A stretch of 12,225 nucleotides of DNA from JAGLSB01 sp023135955 (GTDB lineage Bacteria > Bacteroidota > Bacteroidia > Bacteroidales > GCA-2748055): the NCBI GenBank assembly GCA_030673645.1, contig DAOVIO010000125.1, positions 1 to 12,225 on the forward strand, given 5' to 3'. A program made the position numbers and the translations under genes. Within the stretch, counting starts at the first letter, position 1. Every line of letters starts with the position of its first letter. Shown here in pieces: positions 1-8,000 of the stretch. Below the pieces are notes generated by a model. It did no database searches, had not been told where the DNA came from, and worked only from the letters and a program-made list of their open reading frames with translations.

Positions 1-175
1 ATATAGAATGAAAAATAGAAAAACAATTTTTAAGCAATGATATTTTTTCTACTTTTATTAAGACAAAGGTGTGCACCGTTGTTGCCATTTTTTGTGCATT
101 CCTAATTACGAAAAACTGTGCAGTTGTAATTGCCACTTACAATCAGAATCGATAAGGATTTTCTTTTTTAAATCA
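1..175. other. Non-coding left edge, downstream of the minus-strand ImmA gene
   Basis: I see no gene here. The stretch lies downstream of the ImmA/IrrE-like gene on the minus strand. It contains three copies of TGTGCA at 70-75, 93-98 and 117-122, spaced 23-24 bases. Two of them are followed by a related GTTGCCA/ATTGCCA element (81-87 and 129-135). A weak inverted repeat TTGTAA/TTACAA (124-129 and 137-142) with a 7-base loop is present, but it is AT-rich and lacks a clear T-run in either direction, so I do not call it a terminator. Confidence 0.4.
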
Positions 176-913
176 TCAAGACTTTTCCACATTCTTGCAA
201 TCTGAGTTTTCTTCAAGGTTAATTCCTATATCTAAAAGTAAATCTAAAAAATGACTTTCAGAAATTAAATCCTCATTAAATCTCTTATGTGCAATATTTG
301 AATAATCTCCAATTACCTCAATATACCCCTTTGTAGGCTTATACAATCTAGTCGAATAACCGTGATTCAAGGCTCCCTTAGAAACCTTTTTACTATTGCT
401 ATTTATGAAGTCAGAATCAACCAATTTCATGTCTTTAAGTCTGTATAATAATGCAGAGCGCGAGCACATAAAGTAATTCTCTATTTTCAATAAAGTATCA
501 ACTGAAATTAAATTAAACCTTTTTTCCTCAAAGGGTACTATATCAAGAATTCCAAATTTAGGAAGAAGTAAGTCTGCCGCAAAACAATCAGCTCGAAATT
601 CAACTTTATTTCTTTTATTAAAAACCTCTGTGCTACATATCATTGAAGAAAAATCCTCTTGAACAAATAGATGATATAATTCATGGCAAATGGTGAAATT
701 TTGCTTCCCAATTCCATGCCCCGAATTAATTAGCATAAATCTGTATTTATCAGTTTTTATAGACATCCCTGAAAATTCCCGTGACAAGGGAATAAAAACT
801 GCTAAAATATCTAATTTATAGAGAAGGCTTCTAACATTTATAGGCTCTACCGGACTTAAGTTATGGCTTGACCTAAAATCAAATGATAGTTTTGTTATAC
901 TTACTTCACTCAT
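176..913 (-). CDS. ImmA/IrrE-family zinc metallopeptidase
   Basis: Predicted cytoplasmic zinc peptidase of the ImmA/IrrE (COG2856) type, 245 residues. The zinc site is visible as HELYH at residues 77-81, with a third acidic ligand probably E105 in the downstream motif ExxADxFAADLLLP (105-118), which is the family signature. Around residues 146-172 a SRSALLYRLKDMKLV segment resembles the helical DNA-binding-like part seen C-terminal to the peptidase fold in IrrE-type proteins. Known family members cleave a partner XRE/CI-like repressor (ImmA cleaves ImmR; IrrE/PprI cleaves DdrO), so the XRE protein encoded directly upstream is the obvious candidate substrate. The ATG at 911-913 overlaps the stop of that gene by one base (TAATG), which fixes the start and implies translational coupling. 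It could alternatively act as an XRE/ImmA-type toxin-antitoxin or prophage-derived regulator. The family call is firm; the cleavage role is inferred. Confidence 0.9.
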   Translation of the reverse strand: MSEVSITKLSFDFRSSHNLSPVEPINVRSLLYKLDILAVFIPLSREFSGMSIKTDKYRFMLINSGHGIGKQNFTICHELYHLFVQEDFSSMICSTEVFNKRNKVEFRADCFAADLLLPKFGILDIVPFEEKRFNLISVDTLLKIENYFMCSRSALLYRLKDMKLVDSDFINSNSKKVSKGALNHGYSTRLYKPTKGYIEVIGDYSNIAHKRFNEDLISESHFLDLLLDIGINLEENSDCKNVEKS

Positions 914-1248
914 TAATAATTTTCAACTAATTTAATGTAGTTTCGAGCTATTCTTCTAAATCTTGCTATCGAATTAAGATCTCGAATAGTTAATTTTTTC
1001 TTCTTAAATGCAATTTTAGAATTAAGTTCTAACTCAAAATTATCCTCATTCAGTAAATCAATAGGTTCAATCCCAAATAAATCTGATAATTTTTGAATCA
1101 TATTCATACTAGGCATGCGTGCCCCATTCTCATAGTAATTCACTGTACCCCTCGAAACCTCAAGCAAATTTGCAATCTGCTCCTGATTAAGCCCATAACT
1201 CTCTCTATAAGACTTAATATTCCGACCAATGATTTTAATATCTTCCAT
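913..1248 (-). CDS. XRE-family helix-turn-helix regulator
   Basis: Small cytoplasmic DNA-binding protein, 111 residues. A Cro/CI-type HTH fills residues about 8-66: the segment NQEQIANLLEVSRGTVNYYE (21-40) gives the two helices and the turn, and the following NGARMPSMNMIQKLSDLFGI is the classic tail of the fold. The remaining 45 residues are basic and helical (KKKK at 82-85) with no recognised domain. It is the first gene of a two-gene minus-strand unit with the ImmA/IrrE-like peptidase, sharing the sequence TAATG. A 13-base palindrome lies 6-18 bases upstream of its start codon, consistent with autorepression. By analogy with ImmR/ImmA and DdrO/IrrE it probably represses its own unit, and perhaps others, until the peptidase removes it. 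The target genes are not identifiable from this window. Confidence 0.9.
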   Translation of the reverse strand: MEDIKIIGRNIKSYRESYGLNQEQIANLLEVSRGTVNYYENGARMPSMNMIQKLSDLFGIEPIDLLNEDNFELELNSKIAFKKKKLTIRDLNSIARFRRIARNYIKLVENY

Positions 1249-1253
1249 GATTA

Positions 1254-1311
1254 TAACTTCAAGTTACAAATAAATCAATCTAAAATAAAATAAATATAAT
1301 AAATGTAACTT
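1254..1311. promoter_or_regulatory. Candidate operator of the XRE regulator
   Basis: TAACTT-C-AAGTTA at 1254-1266 is a perfect 6+1+6 palindrome six bases upstream of the XRE gene's start codon. The half-site TAACTT recurs at 1306-1311, 52 bases (about five helical turns) from the first. AAGTTACA (1261-1268) and TGTAACTT (1304-1311) form an exact 8-base inverted repeat with a 35-base AT-rich spacer. This position and symmetry fit autoregulation by a dimeric HTH protein. The sites are seen directly; the binding is inferred. Confidence 0.5.
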
Positions 1312-1867
1312 AATTTAGTGTTAAATTATTTGCTATAATGATTATAAATAACAGCAATATTAAGAATATCAACAAATTTCATGCAAAACTATACTATTCT
1401 ATTAATTAAAACAAGACAAATATTTAAGTACTAAATTGTAACGTTTGATCATTAAATAGGTTACATTTTAGAGTAACTAAATAATCATAAAAATAAATTT
1501 CAGAATCAAGCCAGTTATAATACCCGCTTAAACAATGTATATATCATACTCAAAATAAGTTTCAGCTATCTCCCCAAAACGAACAACCTTTCCCTGTCTT
1601 CGGAACTATATTCACTAATTTTAATTTGCTTCACTAACCTCAAATATCTCTTTGTTGGCTTACATGCATAATACTTCTTAAAACACTTTCACTTCCAAAC
1701 ATCCCATCAAAAAGAATCTCTGTTTTCTCCAGGAACTCGATCTTGATTGCTTTTCATACATACAACCTTAAAAAGCATCCCGGTGAAAAAAATAACAGCC
1801 AACTGAATATAAATTATGCTCATTTTCAACGAGGGGAGATCATTTAAAAACCATTTTTAACACTTGT

Positions 1868-1901
1868 TTTGCACCACTTTCCATTTGAAAAGATATATTT
1901 G
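1868..1901 (+). promoter_or_regulatory. Probable promoter of the efflux operon
   Basis: TATATTTG at 1894-1901 matches the Bacteroidota -7 consensus TAnnTTTG exactly. TTTG at 1868-1871 is a plausible -33 element with a 22-base spacer, slightly longer than the usual 19-21. Transcription would start near 1907-1909, leaving a leader of about 60 bases before the TetR start codon. TTTGCACC is repeated at 1868-1875 and 1898-1905, overlapping both boxes at a 30-base interval. Confidence 0.5.
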
Positions 1902-1906
1902 CACCC

Positions 1907-1939
1907 TGGAAAACATTTATACTTTGGAAACGTTTCTAA
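1907..1939. promoter_or_regulatory. Candidate TetR operator
   Basis: GAAACGTTTC at 1927-1936 is a perfect 10-base palindrome, extended to the imperfect 16-base TTGGAAACGTTTCTAA (1924-1939). It lies between the presumed transcription start and the TetR start codon at 1968. A related half-site TGGAAA at 1907-1912 also pairs with TTTCCA at 1878-1883 across the -7 box. TetR-family proteins bind such palindromes as dimers and commonly autorepress, so this is the best operator candidate. The symmetry is seen; the binding is inferred. Confidence 0.45.
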
Positions 1940-1967
1940 GGCAAATAGTTTTTTAGGATAATTTATC

Positions 1968-2594
1968 ATGGCAGAAATAAAAGATAATTTCTACTTAAAA
2001 GTTGGTGAGCTGTACCGAAAGTACGGAGTAAAAAGTGTTACAATGGATGATGTTGCACGTGAAATAGGCATATCCAAGAAAACACTTTATTCTTTGGTGA
2101 CAGACAAAAAAGAACTGATTGAAAAAATTCTGGATTTTGAGTTCAATGAAAACATGAAGAGCTTCAAAAAAATTCATTCTGATGGCCAAAATGCCATTGA
2201 AGAATTATTTGCTGTTCATAATTTTATGAAGACTCAGTTAAAATTTCACTCTCCCGCATTCGAATATGACCTTAAAAAGTATTACCCGGATATTTTTCTA
2301 TCCCTTGTGGAGAAAAAAAGAAAAGTAATGCATAGATCTGTTCTTGAAAACATTAACAGAGGCAAGAAAGAGGGTTTATATAGAAAGGAGCTTAAAGGGG
2401 AGTTGATTTCTGCTCTTTATGTAGTAAGAATGGAAAGCACACAGGAAAATAATCTTTTAAGTCTTGAAGATTTTCTCACACCTGAAATATTTTATGAATA
2501 TTTTATTTATCATATCAGGGGTATTGCAAATAAAAAAGGCATTGAATTTCTCGAAAATAACCTAGACAAACTCGATAATCATACTATAAATTAA
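1968..2594 (+). CDS. TetR/AcrR-family transcriptional regulator of the efflux operon
   Basis: Cytoplasmic repressor-type regulator of 208 residues, the usual length for the family. The N-terminal HTH spans residues about 10-52: LYRKYGVKSVTMDDVAREIG, then ISKKTLYSLVTDKKELI. This keeps the TetR pattern (xxTxxxIAxxxGxSxxTLYxxFxxKxxL), though the usual bulky YHF/HHF after TLY is replaced by SLV. The remaining roughly 150 residues are all-helical and divergent, as expected for the ligand-binding and dimerisation domain. The ATG at 1968 is chosen because it gives the standard short helix before the HTH. It is the first gene of an operon with TolC-, HlyD- and RND-type genes (13 bases to the next gene). 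It therefore most likely represses that operon and itself, with release by a substrate of the pump. The inducer is unknown. Confidence 0.92.
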   Translation: MAEIKDNFYLKVGELYRKYGVKSVTMDDVAREIGISKKTLYSLVTDKKELIEKILDFEFNENMKSFKKIHSDGQNAIEELFAVHNFMKTQLKFHSPAFEYDLKKYYPDIFLSLVEKKRKVMHRSVLENINRGKKEGLYRKELKGELISALYVVRMESTQENNLLSLEDFLTPEIFYEYFIYHIRGIANKKGIEFLENNLDKLDNHTIN

Positions 2595-2607
2595 TTCAAA
2601 ATATAAA

Positions 2608-3924
2608 ATGAAGTACTATTACACTCTAATTTTCTATTTAATATCCGTTGTCACAACAACAACGGCCCAGGTTGAAAATGAAAAATCATTTAATTTCAGT
2701 CTTAGCGACGCGATAGAATATGCTCTTGACAACAATACAGACATATTAAACGCAGAGCTGGATATTTTATCTGCAAAAAAAGAGATATGGAAAACGACCG
2801 CCATTGGCCTGCCGCATGCAAATGGACAGCTTGATTATCAGCATATTCCAGGTGATCTACCAACCTTCAACTTCCCTAACGGCGATGGAACATTTTCTAC
2901 TGTACCTCTTGGGGTTAAGAATAGTTCAACCTATTCACTAACTGTCTCTCAGTTAGTTTTTAGCGGAGAATATATAGTTGGACTTCAGGCGGCAAAAACA
3001 TTTCTTAAGTTATCTGAAAACGCCTCAACCAGAAGTGTTCTGGAAACAAAGTCAAATGTTACTTCTTCATATTATACCATTCTTGTACTTGAAAAAAATA
3101 AGGAAATCCTCGATACTTCTTTTGCTAATTTGAATAAAACACTTTTGGAAACCCAGGCACTTGTAAATTCCGGATTTATGGAAGATACCGATTATGAACA
3201 AATTCTTATTAGCGCCAATAGTCTCGAGAATTCAAGTAAGGCTGTCCAACGACAAATAGACCTCGCTTATCTTTTATTCAAGGTGAACCTTGGGATAGGA
3301 ATTAACACTGATGTGTCGCTAGCCCAAAGTATGGACGATTTATTAATTGACTTGAACATGGAAGCATTGTTAATGGAAGAGTTTATTCTTAAAAACAATA
3401 TTGACTATCAAATTCTGGAAACACAAGAAAAGGTTTCTGAGTTAAATTTAAAGAGGGAAAAATCGCAATTTCTACCTAGCCTTTCCGCCTTTTATCTTTA
3501 TACAGACAAAACCAATAAAGCGGCATTTGATTTCACAATAAATCACATTGTTGGATTAAGTCTCGGCGTTCCTATTTTTTCCAGTGGTCAAAGATTGGCA
3601 ACTGTTAATCAGGCAAAAATTGATCTCGAAAAAAGCAATAATACAAAGCTTCGTATTGGAGAAACACTAATAATGGCTGTTGAACAAGCAAGAGGAGATT
3701 TTAAATCTGCCTGGGAAAAATATCAACTCGAGATTCAGAATATAGAGCTTTCGAAAAAAGTATACAATAAAACCCTAATAAAATACAAAAGTGGCGTTGC
3801 TTCAAGCATGGATGTTACTCAGGCTAACAGTCAGTTTCTCGAAAGGAACTCAGCCTATTCTACGGCCGTAATAGAGATGTTAAACGCAAAAACCGCACTT
3901 GAAAAAGCATTAAATAACTTATAA
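2608..3924 (+). CDS. TolC-family outer membrane efflux channel
   Basis: Outer membrane channel component of a tripartite efflux pump, 438 residues. A signal peptide occupies residues 1-20 (hydrophobic IFYLISVV, cleavage likely at TTA/Q, typical of Bacteroidota). Two OEP repeats follow. The first, about 28-225, begins with FSLSDAIEYALDNNTDI. The second, about 245-438, ends with the characteristic KTLIKYKSGVASSMDVTQA and ALEKAL helices that form the periplasmic tunnel. The LGVKNSSTYSLTVSQLVFSG stretch (about 111-130) corresponds to outer-membrane beta-strand regions and the start of the next helix. It should form a trimer docking onto the adaptor encoded 10 bases downstream. No internal truncation or frameshift is seen. 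Family assignment is secure; substrates cannot be deduced. Confidence 0.95.
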   Translation: MKYYYTLIFYLISVVTTTTAQVENEKSFNFSLSDAIEYALDNNTDILNAELDILSAKKEIWKTTAIGLPHANGQLDYQHIPGDLPTFNFPNGDGTFSTVPLGVKNSSTYSLTVSQLVFSGEYIVGLQAAKTFLKLSENASTRSVLETKSNVTSSYYTILVLEKNKEILDTSFANLNKTLLETQALVNSGFMEDTDYEQILISANSLENSSKAVQRQIDLAYLLFKVNLGIGINTDVSLAQSMDDLLIDLNMEALLMEEFILKNNIDYQILETQEKVSELNLKREKSQFLPSLSAFYLYTDKTNKAAFDFTINHIVGLSLGVPIFSSGQRLATVNQAKIDLEKSNNTKLRIGETLIMAVEQARGDFKSAWEKYQLEIQNIELSKKVYNKTLIKYKSGVASSMDVTQANSQFLERNSAYSTAVIEMLNAKTALEKALNNL

Positions 3925-3934
3925 TAGATATAAA

Positions 3935-5065
3935 ATGAAGAATTTATTAATATTCATCAGCATTCTTTTCCTGGCATCTTGTTCTTCTGAAAATCCTGAA
4001 GCAATAAACAAGCAGATCATTTCATATAAGGACAAAATCAATTCCTACAATAAAAAGATTACTGAACTGGAATCAAAACTGGAAACTGACAGCCTTCCTA
4101 AATCCGGAAGCACCGGTACAGCTGTGATTATAAAAGAAATGCTTGCCGAAGAATTCGAACACCATATTCGCGTTAGCGGAAAAGCTGAAGCTGTTGAAGA
4201 AGCTTTTATAAGTCCTGAAATGAGTGGCCAAATCAAGAAAATACACATAAAAGAAGGTCAAAGAGTAAAAAAAGGACAATTGCTTATAAGTCTGAATACT
4301 GATCTTACGGAAAAATCTATAATTGAAGTAAAGACCAGCCTGGAACTTCTTGTTAAGCTTTTTGAGAAGCAGAAAGAGTTATGGGAGCAGAATATTGGAA
4401 CTGAAGTTCAATTCTTGCAGGCAAAAACCAATAAAGAATCTACAGAAGCCAGACTGGAAACACTTAAGGAACAACTTGAAATGGCTAGAATCAGGGCTTC
4501 TTTCGACGGTATTGTTGAAGATATTCTAGCAAAAGAAGGTGAACTTGCCATGCCCGGAGGCAGATTACTCCACCTTGTCAACCTTAAAAAGCTGAAAATC
4601 AACGCCAGAGTTTCCGAAACTTACCTCAACAGTATACAAAAAGGAGATATTGCGAGAGTTAGTTTTTCAGCTACACCCAATCATGAATTACTTCTTCCGA
4701 TTAGCAGGACAGGCAGTATCATTGATAATATGAGTCGTACTTTTCTTGTTGAGTTATTAATGGATAATAAAGATGAGAAAATTAAGCCAAATCAACTTGC
4801 AGAGATGAAATTAAAAGATTTTGGGTCTAGTGAGGCCTTTATTCTTCCTTCAATAATAATTAAACAAGATATTACCGGAAATTATGTTTACAAATTAGAG
4901 GAAACCCCAACCGGGCCAATAGCTGCGAAGCTATATATTAAACCGGGGCATTCTTCTGTTGACATGACAATGATTGTTGATGGAATTAAGTCCGGAATGA
5001 AAATTATAATAGAGGGATACAATCTGGTAAAAGATGGTTCACAGCTTAAGATAATTACAGAATAG
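3935..5065 (+). CDS. RND efflux periplasmic adaptor (HlyD/MFP family), lipoprotein
   Basis: Membrane fusion protein linking the RND permease to the TolC-like channel, 376 residues. A type II signal peptide ends in LASC with the lipidated cysteine at residue 16, followed by SSENPE. Residues about 22-52 form an extra short coiled coil (heptad-like QIISYKDKINSYNKKITELE) before the core. The core order is canonical. The first lipoyl half-motif is at about 90-122 (SPEMSGQIKKIHIKEGQRVKKGQ). An alpha-helical hairpin follows at about 125-185. The second lipoyl half is at about 186-209 (RASFDGIVEDILAKEGELA), and then comes a beta-barrel domain from about 215. The hairpin is short, as in typical RND adaptors. 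The gene sits 10 bases after the channel gene and 21 bases before the permease gene, so all three are probably co-transcribed. The function is confident; the role of the N-terminal coiled coil is unknown. Confidence 0.94.
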   Translation: MKNLLIFISILFLASCSSENPEAINKQIISYKDKINSYNKKITELESKLETDSLPKSGSTGTAVIIKEMLAEEFEHHIRVSGKAEAVEEAFISPEMSGQIKKIHIKEGQRVKKGQLLISLNTDLTEKSIIEVKTSLELLVKLFEKQKELWEQNIGTEVQFLQAKTNKESTEARLETLKEQLEMARIRASFDGIVEDILAKEGELAMPGGRLLHLVNLKKLKINARVSETYLNSIQKGDIARVSFSATPNHELLLPISRTGSIIDNMSRTFLVELLMDNKDEKIKPNQLAEMKLKDFGSSEAFILPSIIIKQDITGNYVYKLEETPTGPIAAKLYIKPGHSSVDMTMIVDGIKSGMKIIIEGYNLVKDGSQLKIITE

Positions 5066-5086
5066 ACAGAGATTAAAAGGGAAATT

Positions 5087-8000
5087 ATGACATCAAAAGA
5101 TATTTCAGAAAAAGTAACACGGGAATTCAAGCTAACTACACTGGCTTTAAAAAACCGGAACACTGTATTTCTGCTTACACTAATCATTATTATTTTTGGT
5201 TTACTGAGCTATTCCAAATTACCCAAGGAATTATTTCCTGATATTGTTATTCCGACCGTAATGGTTCAAACCACTTATCTTGGAAATTCACCTATCGACA
5301 TAGAAAATCTGGTAACACGACCGATTGAAAAAGAGCTTGACGGCATCAACGGTATCAAGGATCTCTCCTCAACCTCAGCACAGGATGCTTCAATGATTTT
5401 CGTTGAATTTAACACCGGAATTGACATAGAAGATGCGCTCGATGATGTTAAAGATGCGGTGGATAAAGCTAAAAGCGAATTGCCAAACGATCAGAGTTTG
5501 TTTGATCCACTTGTAATGGATTTCGACCTTTCAGAGTTTCCGATTCTGAATATTAATTTATCGGGCGATTTCAGCCTGGAAGAACTAAAAGACTACGCCG
5601 AATATATTGAAGATCATATTGAAACCATCCCTGAAGTATCAAAAGTTCTTATTGAGGGTGTTGATGAAAAAGAAATTAAAATCAATGTGGATTTACATAA
5701 AATGGAAGCTTTTGAGCTTGGTTTTATGGATATTCAATTTGCCATTGGAGATGAAAACGTGAGTATGTCGGGAGGTGAAATTCTTCTGGGCGAGACTCGT
5801 CGTTCAATTCGGGTTGATGGTGAATTTAAAAATATTGAGCAAATTGGAGACATCATTATTAAAAGAGATGGTGATAAACCAGTATTTTTGAAAGACATTG
5901 CCGAGATTATCGATGGCTATGCTGAACCAAAAAGTTATGCCCGGCTTAACCATCAACCAGTAGTATCGGTACAGGTTATAAAAAAGAGTGGCGAGAACCT
6001 TTTACAGGCTACCGATCAGATTTTTGAATTTCTCGATGAGGCGAAAGAAAAAGGGACTCTTCCCGCAAATCTTACCGTTTCGCTTACCAATGATCAGTCT
6101 GAAATGGTAAGAATGCAGCTTCATAATCTGGAAAACAATATCATTATGGGGGTTATCCTGGTTGTTCTGGTACTATTCTATTTTCTAGGTACCCGAAACG
6201 CTCTTTTTGTAGGGCTGGCTATTCCAATGTCCATGTTTCTCTCTTTCGCAATTTTGAGCCTGATAGGATATAAATTGAATATGATTGTATTGTTTTCACT
6301 TATCCTCGCTCTGGGTATGTTGGTTGATAATGCAATTGTGGTTGTGGAAAACATTTATCGCTTTGTCGATATGGGTTATCCTCCATTCAAAGCCGCAAAA
6401 CATGGAGTTGGGGAAATTGCCGTTCCCATAATTACTTCAACCCTAACTACACTTTCCGCATTTCTTCCTCTTGCTTTCTGGGGGGGAATGGTCGGTGAGT
6501 TTATGAAAAACCTACCAATTACACTAATTATTGTTTTAAGTTCCTCACTTTTTACTGCACTTGTTATTGTTCCTGTATTCTCAGCAAGCTTTATTAAAAA
6601 CGGGGGCAACAGAAAAAACAATATACCTAACAAAAAGAAAGGATACCGTACTACCTTAATATTACTGGCTATTTCAGCTCCGATGTTTCTATATGGGTGG
6701 CGGGTTATTCCTAACCTTTTGGTTTTAGCGGCTTTCTTCGGATTTATGAATGTAATATTTTTTCATAAGGCCGAGTTTTGGTTTCAAAATATATTTTTGC
6801 CTAAACTGGAGCAATTGTACGACAAAGTTCTTAATTTTTCTTTGAAAGGCAGGAATCCGTTATGGTTTTTTATGGGCACAATTGGCTTACTTATTTTAAC
6901 TATTTTCTTTTTTGGTGCAAGAGATGTGGAAGTGAATTTCTTTCCTATTAATGAACCAAATTATATTAATATAGAAGCAGAATTACCATTGGGAACCGAT
7001 ATAATGAAAACAAACTCTTTCATGGTGGATCTTGAAAAAAGAATTGATAAGATTCTCCTCCCCTACCAAAAAGCTGTTGAATCGGTGCTTACAACGGTAG
7101 GGAAAAGCGCAAGCGGTGACATTGATGTGTCGGCGGGAGGGACTCCCTACAAAGCTTTTACTACTATTTCTTTTATAGATTTTAAAGATCGGGGCGATGT
7201 TGACACCAAGGCTGTTATGAGAGAATTAAGCAATGAGCTTATTAACACTTATCCCGGTGTAAGTATTTCTATTACTAAAGATGAAATGGGACCTCCAGCT
7301 GGTGGGGCAATAAATATTGAGGTTTCGGGTGAAGGATTTGATGAATTACTTGCCTTGAGCGATAGTATTATTGAAATAATTGAAATAAATCAAATTGAAG
7401 GTGTCGAAGGATTAAAAATGGATCTTTCTACTGATAAACCAGAATTACTTATTAGTCTCGACAGGGAAAAGGTTCGTCGCTATGGCCTTTCAACGGTAAT
7501 GGTGGCAAACACAATTCGAACAGCACTATTTGGAATAGAGATTTCAGATTTTAAAATGGGAGAAGAAGAATATCCTATCCAGCTACGTTTAAAAGAAGAA
7601 GACAGATATAACATGGCTTCCCTTTTAAATCAAAAAGTTATCTTTCACGAAGATGGCAATGCATATCTTCTTCCTATTTCTGCACTTGCAGATATAAAAT
7701 ATCAAACAACTTACAATTCCATTCGCAGAAAAAATCTGGACAGAGTTATTACATTATCCTCAAACGTAATTTCAGGATATAATGCAACCAGGGTCAATGA
7801 GCAGATAAGGTCCACTCTTGAAAATAATTTTAGTGCCCCTGAAGGCTACAAGTATGAATTTACTGGTGAACAGCAGGAACAAGCTGAGTCCATGGCTTTC
7901 CTTGGGAATTCTCTTATAATTGCAATAGCAGTAATTCTACTTATTCTTGTAACCCAGTTTAACAGTCTGATAAAGCCTCTTATTATTATGGCAAGCGTTT

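Larger units (their letters stand above)
1249..1967. other. 719-base intergenic region between divergent units
   Basis: No gene can be supported here. The left third is very AT-rich and holds the putative operator of the XRE unit (1254-1311). Further related sites lie farther out: TGTAAC (1437-1442) and GTTACA (1460-1465) form an inverted pair 17 bases apart, followed by AGTAACT (1472-1478). On the minus strand a Bacteroidota-like -7 box TAGTTTTG (plus coordinates 1384-1391), with CTTG 20 bases upstream (1412-1415), is a weak candidate promoter for the XRE/ImmA unit. It would give a leader of about 130 bases. The right end holds the promoter and candidate operator of the efflux operon. The middle (about 1490-1850) shows only short broken reading frames. 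Confidence 0.5.

Noticed and set aside
176..1248. Prophage or integrative element immunity region
   Set aside because: ImmA/ImmR-like pairs are common on mobile elements, but no integrase, structural gene, tRNA or attachment repeat is visible in this window.
1093..1293. A 66-residue plus-strand frame over the XRE gene
   Set aside because: It lies antisense to a well-supported HTH gene, has no ribosome binding site or family pattern, and is a shadow frame.
1566..1688. A 40-codon minus-strand open stretch in the 1.25-1.97 kb gap, with lysine/arginine-rich coding-like composition, possibly continuing in another frame below 1566
   Set aside because: It has no start codon, is bounded by stops on both sides, has no recognisable family match, and a 40-codon run is expected by chance in AT-rich DNA. 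A decayed gene is possible but not supportable.
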